Shown here one piece after another: positions 7,660 through 15,278 of a stretch of DNA of 37,984 nucleotides. Position numbers and translations under genes: made by a program. This stretch comes from Deltaproteobacteria bacterium Ga0077539 (lineage in GTDB: Bacteria > Myxococcota_A > Polyangia > Polyangiales > Ga0077539). The notes beneath the pieces were generated by a model. That model did not search any database. It was not told where the DNA came from and worked only from the letters and a program-made list of their open reading frames with translations. Each line of letters begins with the position of its first letter. Position 1 is the stretch's first letter. The stretch covers positions 1-37,984 of the forward strand of contig LNEO01000301.1 of NCBI GenBank assembly GCA_001465015.1. The letters run 5' to 3'.

Positions 7660-8071
7660 CGAGGGTCGAGACACTGCAGCAGGCGTGCCGAGCGTGATCG
7701 GCGCGCAGTTCGCCTCAACAAATCCAGCACAATCGCGGGATCGTCTCGACTCGCCACCCGTGAAGCAAGCAGCAGAAGCTGCACGTGCTCCACCTGAACT
7801 GCGCGAGCAGCGCGGCACGCTCGGCGGGGCCAGTAACCGGCGACGTACCCAACACAACAAACCTCCCCGCGCGGCTCGCCGTTCGGGGTGAGGCCCGCTC
7901 TTCAGTCGTCCAAGGCGCTGTTCTCTCGCTCCCATGGGCGATCGCTCGCCCACGATTTCGGGGATGGTCATCGCGCCAGGACAGACCCTCGAATCGAAGA
8001 ATCCACAACAATTTCAACGGCAAACAATGGTGCAACGCGATGTGGTACAAAGTGTGCTGACAACTCGATCG
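7660..8071. other. Intergenic region between divergent lipoprotein genes
   Basis: This 412-bp gap should hold both promoters. The last 100 bases (about 7980-8065) are noticeably AT-richer than the surroundings, as expected of a promoter for the gene at 8072. A GG-N10-GC arrangement at 8044-8057 vaguely resembles a sigma-54 site but would leave almost no leader. No gene or RNA is recognised. Confidence 0.45.
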
Positions 8072-8695
8072 ATGACAGCTCCCGGCCACCAGTCCAAGGC
8101 GCGCCACGCTCTCGGTCTGCTCGTACTCGGTTCGATCACTGGCTGCGCGGACCCCTCTTCGCTCGAGGATCTCGAAGCCAACGAACCAATGGTCGCAGCG
8201 TCGATGGACACGTCGGTCGACGAGCTCTCTCGCAACGCAGCGGGGGAGGTGTTGTGCACGCTATCGAAGGCCGCGGGGGCCGCGGCGCTCGTCGGATCGG
8301 TCGTGTGTTGGGTGGTGACGCCCGCGGCCGCTCCCGCGTGCGCGATGCTCGCGACGACGGGCGTCACAGCCGCGAAGCTCACCAACGTCGCAGGCATGTG
8401 CCTGACGGGCTGCGGTCTGGCGGGCAACGTCTGTCGCAGCGTCGCGTCGATCTTCTCCGGTCCGCGGCTGCTCGATCTTCGAATTCACAACGTCGGCTGC
8501 AACGCCCGCGGCGACTATGCCGCCGAGCGCGACGTCTGCGCGCAAGGGCTCAACCGGATCTACCCGCGGGGCACGCCGGAGGCGTCGCGCTGCGTCGCGG
8601 GACAGCCCACGGGGTTTTGGGCGCTGAGCGCCGCAGAGCGCTCGTACATTCGCGATCAGCGCAACTGCGCCGCCCGCGGCCTCGTTCGGCGCTGA
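8072..8695 (+). CDS. Cysteine-rich lipoprotein with hydrophobic core segment
   Basis: A 207-residue predicted lipoprotein. The signal peptide ends in lipobox SITGC (C25), followed by ADPSSLEDLEANEP. Residues about 59-110 are an Ala/Val/Gly/Cys-rich hydrophobic stretch (AAGAAALVGSVVCWVV, ACAMLATTGV, GMCLTGCGLAGNVC) that could insert in a membrane or form a tight helical hairpin. The C-terminal third holds further cysteines and a YPRG/GFWALSAAERSYIRDQ segment. Many of the Cys could pair in the periplasm. No family is recognised. ATG 8072 is chosen because it directly precedes the signal peptide; the frame is open further upstream. It is convergent with the WD40-like gene, 29 bp between stops. 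Confidence 0.6.
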   Translation: MTAPGHQSKARHALGLLVLGSITGCADPSSLEDLEANEPMVAASMDTSVDELSRNAAGEVLCTLSKAAGAAALVGSVVCWVVTPAAAPACAMLATTGVTAAKLTNVAGMCLTGCGLAGNVCRSVASIFSGPRLLDLRIHNVGCNARGDYAAERDVCAQGLNRIYPRGTPEASRCVAGQPTGFWALSAAERSYIRDQRNCAARGLVRR

Positions 8696-8724
8696 ACCAT
8701 CGCCGGTGTTGAGCGTCCGCCGCG

Positions 8725-10659
8725 CTACGCGCTGCGCTCGTAGAGCAGCACGAGGTGTCGCTGCGTGCCGATCGCGAGCTTGTGCCCGCCGTCGACGAAG
8801 GCGAGCGCCGTGCATGCGTCTTCAGCCTGATCCATGGCGATCTCGTCGAGCGCCGCTCCGTTCGCGAGGGACACGAGCTGCACGCGCCCACCGTCGTCGA
8901 CGCAGGCCATCATGTCGCTGCTCGGGTTGATGGCGATCGGCCCCAGATATCGCTGCGTCGAGCGCCTTTCGCCGTTCAGAGTCTCATCGAACACCCACAC
9001 ACCATCGAGCGCGCATACGACGAGGGCGCCCGACGCCGCGAACGCCACCGTCGTAGCCTTGGCCACCGCGGGAAACGGGTTGTCGATCACGGAGCCGTCG
9101 TGCGTTCTCAGCATCCGCAGCGCGCCGCTCGCCAGCCGCTGCACGACGACGCGCCCGTCGGGCGACAAGCAAAGCTGCGATCCGCGCGACAGCTTGTCCG
9201 TGTGCATCCACTCGACGCGATGGGCTGCAGCGTTCCATCGCAGAATCCGCCAGGTCGCGTTGGGCGACGAGTAGTCCGAGGACGACGCTGGACCCGACAA
9301 GATCGCGTGATCCGTGCCTGCGACGAGATCGAACCACGAGAGCGCAAACGTGTGCGGGTAGTCGTAGCCCGGCAGCCTCGCTTGCGCGTAGGTCTTCTCG
9401 CCGGTCGGGTGCTCGACGCCCGCGATCGGGTCCCATTGTCGAAGGTCGTTGTAGGCTCCGACGGTGAACAAATCGCGCCCGTCCTGGCTGTAGCGGACCG
9501 TCGTGATCGGGCGCATCGAGTCGGGCTCGCCGAAGACCCACAGCAGCGCGCCATCCTGCGCGCGCCACGTGCGAACAGTGCCGTCCGCACTCGTCGTCGC
9601 GAACTGCGAGCTGTCCGGGGCAACGACGATCGACGTGATCGCGCCGCTGTGACCGTCGTGCAGATCCGCCTTCTCTCCAGTACGACAATCGATCAGCTCG
9701 AGCGTGCGATCCCACACCGAGATCGCGCGCCGACCGTCCGGCGAGTACAAGTCCGGGGCGCGCTTGTCGGGGTCGATTTTCAGACGACGCTCTTCGAGCA
9801 CTTTGCCCTGCGATGCGTCGATCACCAGCTCGCGGCTGCTGTCGATGCTCACCCACACGCGAGAGGCTTCGTCGTCGATGCCCAGCGCCCGAACAGAACG
9901 CTGTTGCGAGACCCTCCAGCGCGGCTTCGGCGATCCGCGGTCGAAGCGAACGATCCGTCCCTGTTTGTGCGCCGCGACGAGGGACGCGCCGCTGGGAGAA
10001 AAGCGCACGAGCGCGAGCGAATCGTCGTCGAGCGCGTGCGTCTCTTCGACGGTGTCGTCCGACGCGCGCGCGATCACGAGCCTCTGGTTGGCGGTGCGAT
10101 ACGCGTACCGCGTGCTGTCTGGCGAGAGATCGACCGGGAGCTTCGCTCCCTCGACGCGCGTCGCGCTCCATCGCCCCTCCGCGTCGGGCCGAGCGACGAA
10201 GACCGCGTCAGGGTGCGTCGCGTAGAGCAGAAGCGATCCGTCCGACGAAAACCCAGCCGCTCGCGTGTTCTCCTCCGGGTCCGTCGCGACCGGCAATTGC
10301 GATCGGCGCCGCTCGCGAAGGCTCACGAGCGTCGCTCGTGTGCTGTCGAGGAGCAGCGCAGACGCGCCGTCCGGCGACACCGAAAACACCCGAGTGTCCA
10401 TCGCGATCCCTGGCTCGCTGCGCAGCGACTGGCCCGTGAGCGCGTCGAACTCGATGAGCGTTCCGTTCGGATCGCGGTCGTAGTCGAGCGTCGCGACGAG
10501 CGCGAAGAAGCTCTTTCCGTCAGCGCGCCATCGGGTCAGAAGCACCCGCCCGCCCTTGTACGAGAGGGCGTCTCCGCCGAGCACCCGCGCGAGGCGAAGC
10601 GTGCGTGTCGTGCGTACTCGAGAGAGTCGCTCGGGGACCTTCGGCGCGGGTTGCGTCAT
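8725..10659 (-). CDS. WD40/beta-propeller repeat protein
   Basis: A 644-residue protein made largely of propeller blades. The clearest WD40 blade is DGHSGAITSIVVAPDSSQF followed by ATTSADGTVRTW (about residues 330-370). The next ends in YNDLRQWDP, and weaker FSPSGASL-, FSSDGSLL- and LSPDGR-type blades occur throughout, suggesting two propellers. No signal peptide is visible, so it is probably cytoplasmic, as a protein-interaction scaffold. ATG 10659 has CGGGAG about 3 bases upstream; ATGs at 10680 and 10698 are alternatives. It is the last of six consecutive minus-strand genes and lies 62 bp after the propeller-like lipoprotein gene, so the two may be co-transcribed. Confidence 0.7.
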   Translation of the reverse strand: MTQPAPKVPERLSRVRTTRTLRLARVLGGDALSYKGGRVLLTRWRADGKSFFALVATLDYDRDPNGTLIEFDALTGQSLRSEPGIAMDTRVFSVSPDGASALLLDSTRATLVSLRERRRSQLPVATDPEENTRAAGFSSDGSLLLYATHPDAVFVARPDAEGRWSATRVEGAKLPVDLSPDSTRYAYRTANQRLVIARASDDTVEETHALDDDSLALVRFSPSGASLVAAHKQGRIVRFDRGSPKPRWRVSQQRSVRALGIDDEASRVWVSIDSSRELVIDASQGKVLEERRLKIDPDKRAPDLYSPDGRRAISVWDRTLELIDCRTGEKADLHDGHSGAITSIVVAPDSSQFATTSADGTVRTWRAQDGALLWVFGEPDSMRPITTVRYSQDGRDLFTVGAYNDLRQWDPIAGVEHPTGEKTYAQARLPGYDYPHTFALSWFDLVAGTDHAILSGPASSSDYSSPNATWRILRWNAAAHRVEWMHTDKLSRGSQLCLSPDGRVVVQRLASGALRMLRTHDGSVIDNPFPAVAKATTVAFAASGALVVCALDGVWVFDETLNGERRSTQRYLGPIAINPSSDMMACVDDGGRVQLVSLANGAALDEIAMDQAEDACTALAFVDGGHKLAIGTQRHLVLLYERSA

Positions 10660-10721
10660 CGCTCCCGTTGCATAGCCCATGGGAGCGCGCGCCGTCACCC
10701 GTGCAGGCGGCGTAGGGCGCT

Positions 10722-12434
10722 CTACAGTCCGCGCGCGAAGAGCTGGACGAATCCGCGCGCAGGGTCGCGCACGAGAAACGTCACCCGATCGTTCGACGGA
10801 GCGCCGAGCGCCGAGTGATCCGCGGCGATCGACGTGATCGCGACAAACGCGCTCTCGGGAGAGCCCGCTGGCGCGGAGTACACGCGAACGAAGCCCGTCG
10901 CGACCTCGCGTCGAAGCACAAACTCCCGCAATCCGTCAGGCGATCGCAGGATCGACGATCGGTTCGACTGGTACGACGGCGACTCGGTCGTCTGAGAGAA
11001 CCCACGGCTTCGCACGAGGCCTCCGCTCGCGTCGAAGTCCGCCACCACCCACGAGTAGCTCGAGGCCGAACCGCGCACGATGAACCACAGCTCTGTCGTT
11101 CGATCGTTGCGAAAGACCGCCTGCGAGAGCTCTGCTCCCGTCGCGAGATCGACGCTCGCAGTCGCGTCGCCGAGCACGCTCGGAAGCCTGACCAGCATGC
11201 GAGTGCTCGCGAGGTACAACCGCAGTTCGCGCAGGCGTCCGACCATCCCAGGGGTGGTCACGGTCTCTCCGACGAGCGCTCGCGAGCCGTCGGGAGCGAC
11301 CTGAATCGAGTTGGACTCGAGCGGATTCGAGGGCGCCGCGAGCAGCACTCGGTCTGCGCCCGTCATCGCGTCGCGCGCCCGCAGCTCGCGGCTCTGGGTG
11401 AAGAAGAGCTCTGTCCCCGAAGCGCCCGCGAACGTCGCGGGCGCTGTGGGCAGCGTCGAGATCGGCGTCGCGGTCATCGTCGCGAGGTTCACTCGAATGA
11501 ACGGCGCTGGATCGATGCGCGCGGTGCAAGGAGCGCCGGGCATGACGGGGCACTGCCACGCTGGGGCGAGGTAGAGCGTCGCGCCCTGCTGTTGCCAGAT
11601 CGCAAACGAGTCGAAGAAACCCCAGGGAAGCTCGTAGCTCCCGGTCATCGCGCCAGAGTCGAGCGCGTATCGACGCAGCTGTCGGCGATAGCGGTAGCGC
11701 GTCCCGAAGAGCGTGTCTTCGGCGCGCTCAGCGGCGGTCGACACCGCGACGTACAGCGATCCGTCGTGGACGAGCCCGGGCGTCCGGAAGTCCTGCGGCA
11801 GACCCGCGACGATCTCTCGTCGGTTGACGGTGTCGAAGAAGACCGACACCCAGCCGTTGGCGGCGCCGACCATGCGCGGCGTCGAAAAGCGAATCACCCG
11901 ATCACCGAGCGGCGGTTCTTGGATCGTGTTCGTGTCGATCGTGACCGAGGGGAGCAGCAGGTTCGCGGTTCCAGTGATCGTATCGATCGAGTAGAGGTCG
12001 CGCTCGGAGCGGCCGCCGATCGCGAGCCACGCGAACATCGTGCGATCGTCCGACGTGTACGCGGGTCGCGTGAGGTTGCCGGTGAGCATCGTCCGCGCGG
12101 TCTCGACGCCCGGCATCACTGGAGGCGCATCGGCGACGATCGCGTCGGGCCAGGATGCGTCCGGCCGCGAGGGGACATCGGGCGTCATCGCCGTCACGTC
12201 GCTCGTCGAAGCGTCGATTCCCGTGTCGATTTCCAGCGCGTCCGTCGATGCGTCGTCGCGAGACACACCGTCGTTCGCGACGGCGGAGTCGGTCGGGACG
12301 GGCGCGTCTGTGGTGGTTCGACTATCGGTCGGCGCGCCGTCGAGCGCTCCGAGGTTGACGTCCTGAACGCACGCCGCGAGCGCGCTGGTGACGAGCAGTA
12401 GCGATGCGTGCCTGATACGAAGGTGCCTGTTCAC
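10722..12434 (-). CDS. Large lipoprotein, probable beta-propeller
   Basis: A 570-residue surface lipoprotein. The signal peptide ends in lipobox ALAAC (C22). Residues 23-115 are a Thr/Asp/Ala/Ser-rich linker, which in myxobacteria typically lifts a domain from the membrane. The remainder has repeated blade-like strands with an aromatic/Asp pattern (RPAYTSDDRTMFAWLAIGG, DLYSIDTITGTANLL, IQVAPDGSRALVGE), consistent with a TolB/WD-like propeller. GTG 12434 is favoured: GGAAG lies about 9 bases upstream and the signal peptide starts there. An upstream ATG at 12494 would add a non-signal extension. It follows the putative anti-sigma gene by 56 bp and precedes another propeller gene. Confidence 0.7.
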   Translation of the reverse strand: MNRHLRIRHASLLLVTSALAACVQDVNLGALDGAPTDSRTTTDAPVPTDSAVANDGVSRDDASTDALEIDTGIDASTSDVTAMTPDVPSRPDASWPDAIVADAPPVMPGVETARTMLTGNLTRPAYTSDDRTMFAWLAIGGRSERDLYSIDTITGTANLLLPSVTIDTNTIQEPPLGDRVIRFSTPRMVGAANGWVSVFFDTVNRREIVAGLPQDFRTPGLVHDGSLYVAVSTAAERAEDTLFGTRYRYRRQLRRYALDSGAMTGSYELPWGFFDSFAIWQQQGATLYLAPAWQCPVMPGAPCTARIDPAPFIRVNLATMTATPISTLPTAPATFAGASGTELFFTQSRELRARDAMTGADRVLLAAPSNPLESNSIQVAPDGSRALVGETVTTPGMVGRLRELRLYLASTRMLVRLPSVLGDATASVDLATGAELSQAVFRNDRTTELWFIVRGSASSYSWVVADFDASGGLVRSRGFSQTTESPSYQSNRSSILRSPDGLREFVLRREVATGFVRVYSAPAGSPESAFVAITSIAADHSALGAPSNDRVTFLVRDPARGFVQLFARGL

Positions 12435-12490
12435 GTGATGTCTTCCGTTTCTGTCGCGAGGACTGACACCACACGCAGTGGAGCGAGCGA

Positions 12491-13345
12491 TCATCCCTTA
12501 TGAAGCAATCGACCGACGGACGCATCTTGCGTCACGAGCGCGTCGATTCGGCGCTGCTGAGCCGATCCTGGAAATCGCGCGCGAAAGCGCTCAGCTTCGC
12601 GCTCTGCCTCTGCCCTGCGGTCTGCGCGAACGAGCGCCTCGATCATGATCCGCTCGCGCTCTTCGCTGAGCGCGCTCGACGCGAACTGCTCGCGATGTCG
12701 AGACAAGAGCGCGAGCGCGTCTCGATGGGCGCCGCTTCGCAGTGCTCCGGCGGCGCGATGCAAGAGCGCCACGTCGTCCGCGGGGTCGACAGCGACCGCC
12801 GCGATCGCCGCGACCGTTGGGGACGATGGAGATTCGGTGTTGGCTCGAGCGACGATCGGCCCCTGTCGGCTCGAATCCGAGACGCGCGGCTGCCTCGTCC
12901 CGCCCTGGCTCGTCGCGATCGTCCGCGCCGCGACGACCGTCGGCGCCGCGCTGGCGTCTGGCTGCGCTGCGATCGGCACGACGGTCGGTGAAGGCGCTGG
13001 ATCGACGCGCGACGGCGCGGCGCGAGCGCCTCGCGATGCACCCACGTCGGACGTGGTGCGATCCGGGGTCGCGCGAAGCGTCCAGAGTCCACCGCCGGCG
13101 AGACCGATCACGAGCGCGGCGATGGTGGCTTTGGACGCGACGGATAGACCCGCGCTCGAGGCGGCGGGCGCGATGGACGCTGCTGTGCTCGTGGCCGCAG
13201 CGAGGGCTAGCACCTTGGCGCTCAGCGCTTCGACCTGCGCGGCCGAGAGCCCGTCGGCCTTCGCGGACCCGAGCACGGCGCGGACGTCGGGGTTCGCGTC
13301 GGAGTCGGCCTCGAGCCAGTGTGTCACTCGTTGCTCGTCGCTCAC
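12491..13345 (-). CDS. Putative membrane-anchored anti-sigma/regulatory partner of the ECF sigma factor
   Basis: A 284-residue protein with one predicted membrane helix (about 73-90, ATIAALVIGLAGGGLWTL). The short N-terminal cytoplasmic part (1-70) carries no clear zinc-binding HxxxCxxC motif. A Thr/Pro/Ala/Ser-rich extracytoplasmic linker follows, then a C-terminal helical, TPR-like domain (about 195-284: LLHRAAGALRSGAHRDALAL, EAEREAERFRARFPGS). Its ATG overlaps the sigma-factor stop (ATGA at 13342-13345), the classical arrangement for sigma/anti-sigma pairs; the anti-sigma role is inferred from that context. The C-terminal part resembles BamD/YbgF-type tetratricopeptide tails, so it could sense envelope proteins. 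Confidence 0.6.
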   Translation of the reverse strand: MSDEQRVTHWLEADSDANPDVRAVLGSAKADGLSAAQVEALSAKVLALAAATSTAASIAPAASSAGLSVASKATIAALVIGLAGGGLWTLRATPDRTTSDVGASRGARAAPSRVDPAPSPTVVPIAAQPDASAAPTVVAARTIATSQGGTRQPRVSDSSRQGPIVARANTESPSSPTVAAIAAVAVDPADDVALLHRAAGALRSGAHRDALALLSRHREQFASSALSEERERIMIEALVRADRRAEAEREAERFRARFPGSAQQRRIDALVTQDASVGRLLHKG

Positions 13346-13890
13346 GGAAACCTCCCTGTCTTTCGCGCCCGCTCGATCGCCGCCTCGACGTGCTTTCGCG
13401 CGCTGTGCAGCCGCGAGTACGCCGTCTGCAGAGGACAGGCTGCGAGCTCGGCGACCTCGGTCATGGGCAGTTGTTCGAGCTCGAACAAGACGAACACCGT
13501 TCGTCGGTCGTCGTCGAGGCCGTCGAGCACCTCGTTGAGCAACGCGCGCGCGCGACGGTTGTCGATGGCCGCGTCGACGCCTGGCTCGACCGCGGGATCG
13601 GCGAGCTCGCTCGAGAACGACTCGCGCCGCACGTGGGCGCGCTTGCGGTAGTCCGCAGCCACGCGCCGCGCGAACGAGAACACGAAGCTGCGGACCGTCC
13701 CTCGGCCGTCGTACGAGTCGCGCCGGCGGTAGAGGCTCGAGAACACCTCCTGACAGCCGTCTTCGAGGTCCGCGTCGCGTACGCCCATCCGACGCAACAC
13801 GCGCGCGACGAACTGAACGTGCTCGGCGTAGAGCATCCGCAGCTCGGGCAGGGAGTGAGCGGTCATCGGGCTTTGGGTCGTCGCGTGCAT
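13342..13890 (-). CDS. ECF-type RNA polymerase sigma factor
   Basis: A 182-residue sigma-70-family protein lacking region 3, as in ECF factors. Region 2 spans about 15-85 (LYAEHVQFVARVLRRMGV, DLEDGCQEVFSSLYRR, SFVFSFARRVAADYRKR). Region 4 spans about 120-175 (LDGLDDDRRTVFVLFELEQL, MTEVAELAACPLQTAYSRLH), with the helix-turn-helix that reads the -35 element. It is coupled by a 4-bp overlap to the putative anti-sigma gene. ATG 13890 and ATG 13866 are both possible starts, neither with a good ribosome site. The exported protein gene ends 68 bp upstream. Likely targets include its own operon, but no promoter motif was identified. Confidence 0.88.
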   Translation of the reverse strand: MHATTQSPMTAHSLPELRMLYAEHVQFVARVLRRMGVRDADLEDGCQEVFSSLYRRRDSYDGRGTVRSFVFSFARRVAADYRKRAHVRRESFSSELADPAVEPGVDAAIDNRRARALLNEVLDGLDDDRRTVFVLFELEQLPMTEVAELAACPLQTAYSRLHSARKHVEAAIERARKTGRFP

Positions 13891-13958
13891 CGGACGGATG
13901 GCCAGAGGCGCAGGCAGAATGGCCTACAAAGCGTGGAAGTGGACGCTCGCCGCTCGGT

Positions 13959-15074
13959 TTATGGAGGAAAGCGCACGACCACCGAAAAAGCGACCTGCGC
14001 CGCGACGGGCCCGGACTCGAACACCGTCACCGTCTCCGCGGGCATCCCGGCGGTCGCCGGCGTCGTCACGACGAATTTCGGTCTGACGAAGGAAACCACC
14101 GCGCCTCCGTCCAGCTGCAGCTCGACCGGCCTGAGCAGGATCAGCGAGACCGACCCGCGGGCGTGCGCCGAGGCGAGAAAGAAATCGCTCGTTCGTTGTC
14201 CCGCAGCGCCGTCGATCGTCCATCGCAACGGTCCGAGCTGCACGCCGACGCATCCGCCCAGTCGAACGCGCTGCGCGAGCGTCATCCTCGGGCAGAGCGC
14301 GACGCCGCCGAAGGCGAACGCCGAGTTGAACGTGACTCCTACGCGATCCACGGTCTGGGCCGCGATCGACGCGCCCCCGCCGCCAGAGAGCTCGATCGCG
14401 ACGAACCTGGGCGGCGTGACCTCGGCCGCGCCCCACACCATCGGCGCGACGGACGGAGCGAAACCCACGTTGATGCCGCCGCCGAGCGCAAAGCCCCAGC
14501 GCCACGGGACTGGTTGAACGATGGGGATCCGCTCGACGCGTACGACGGGGCGCTCGATCACGCGCACGCGCTCGACGGTGCGGACGATGGGCTCTGCGCG
14601 GACGACTTCTTCGCGTTGGCTCGGTGCGACGGTGCTCGGGGGTGTGTTCGGCGTGGCCGTTTGCAGGGCGTCGGGGTCGATGGCGAGCACGAGCACGAGC
14701 TCGATGGACTCGTCGAGCGCGCGACACGATGGGCCTGCGCGGGTGAGGGTGCGGGTGCCGAGCGACGTTCCGTCGGCGCGGGTGATGGTGATCGTCGCTG
14801 TCCAACCGTCGTTCGCTCGCTCGACGCGACCCTCGATCGCGAGCTCACCGGTAGCGCTCGAGACGAAGACCGAGCGTCCGATCCTTCGCTCGACGGACTC
14901 TGCGAGGGTCCTCGCGGTGATGCACGACTCTGCGCCCGGCAGTCGCACCCAGTTCAAAGACGACGACGCGGGCCGGTGTTCGGACGGCGCTTGCTGCGCG
15001 AGCGCGGCGCTGCTCGCGAGCGCGAGGCTGGCGCTGGCCGCAGTGAAGCTCGATCGAAGCGAGCGCTGCCTCAT
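13959..15074 (-). CDS. Exported protein with Arg/Val-rich linker, probable outer-membrane barrel
   Basis: A 371-residue exported protein. The signal peptide MRQRSLRSSFTAASASLALA has likely cleavage after ALA (about residue 27). An N-terminal domain (about 40-130) has strands such as GWTATITITRADGTSLGTRT. An unusual Arg/Val/Glu/Ile stretch (about 155-190, RTVERVRVIERPVVRVERIP) links it to a C-terminal part with alternating strands that ends in AQVAFSVVVRFPP, a plausible barrel-closing strand with terminal aromatic. ATG 15074 is chosen because the signal peptide starts there; in-frame ATG 15128 and further upstream starts would mask it. It sits between the Ser/Thr kinase and the ECF sigma factor genes on the same strand, suggesting a role in envelope sensing. 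Confidence 0.65.
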   Translation of the reverse strand: MRQRSLRSSFTAASASLALASSAALAQQAPSEHRPASSSLNWVRLPGAESCITARTLAESVERRIGRSVFVSSATGELAIEGRVERANDGWTATITITRADGTSLGTRTLTRAGPSCRALDESIELVLVLAIDPDALQTATPNTPPSTVAPSQREEVVRAEPIVRTVERVRVIERPVVRVERIPIVQPVPWRWGFALGGGINVGFAPSVAPMVWGAAEVTPPRFVAIELSGGGGASIAAQTVDRVGVTFNSAFAFGGVALCPRMTLAQRVRLGGCVGVQLGPLRWTIDGAAGQRTSDFFLASAHARGSVSLILLRPVELQLDGGAVVSFVRPKFVVTTPATAGMPAETVTVFESGPVAAQVAFSVVVRFPP

Positions 15075-15278
15075 CGATGCGATGGTACTCCGCGCGTGAG
15101 AGAGGGACGATCGCTTCGCCAAGTCCATCAGAGACTCAGGCCTCGTCCCGGGCGGCGCGATTGGTAGCGCGGGGCGGGGGACGACATTCATTCATTCGAG
15201 CGAACTCGATCTTTACGAGCGCGCGCATCGTGATCGACCGCTGAATCGCAAACACGATGGCGGGCGCCGAACCACCGA

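Noticed and set aside
8043..8058. Sigma-54-like promoter TGGTAC-N5-GTGCT
   Set aside because: GG-N10-GC spacing is right, but two consensus bases are wrong and it would leave only about three bases before the ATG at 8072.
8755..12401. Long plus-strand frames (8755-10818 and 10815-12401)
   Set aside because: Antisense shadows of the two propeller genes; Arg/His-rich with no domains or ribosome sites.
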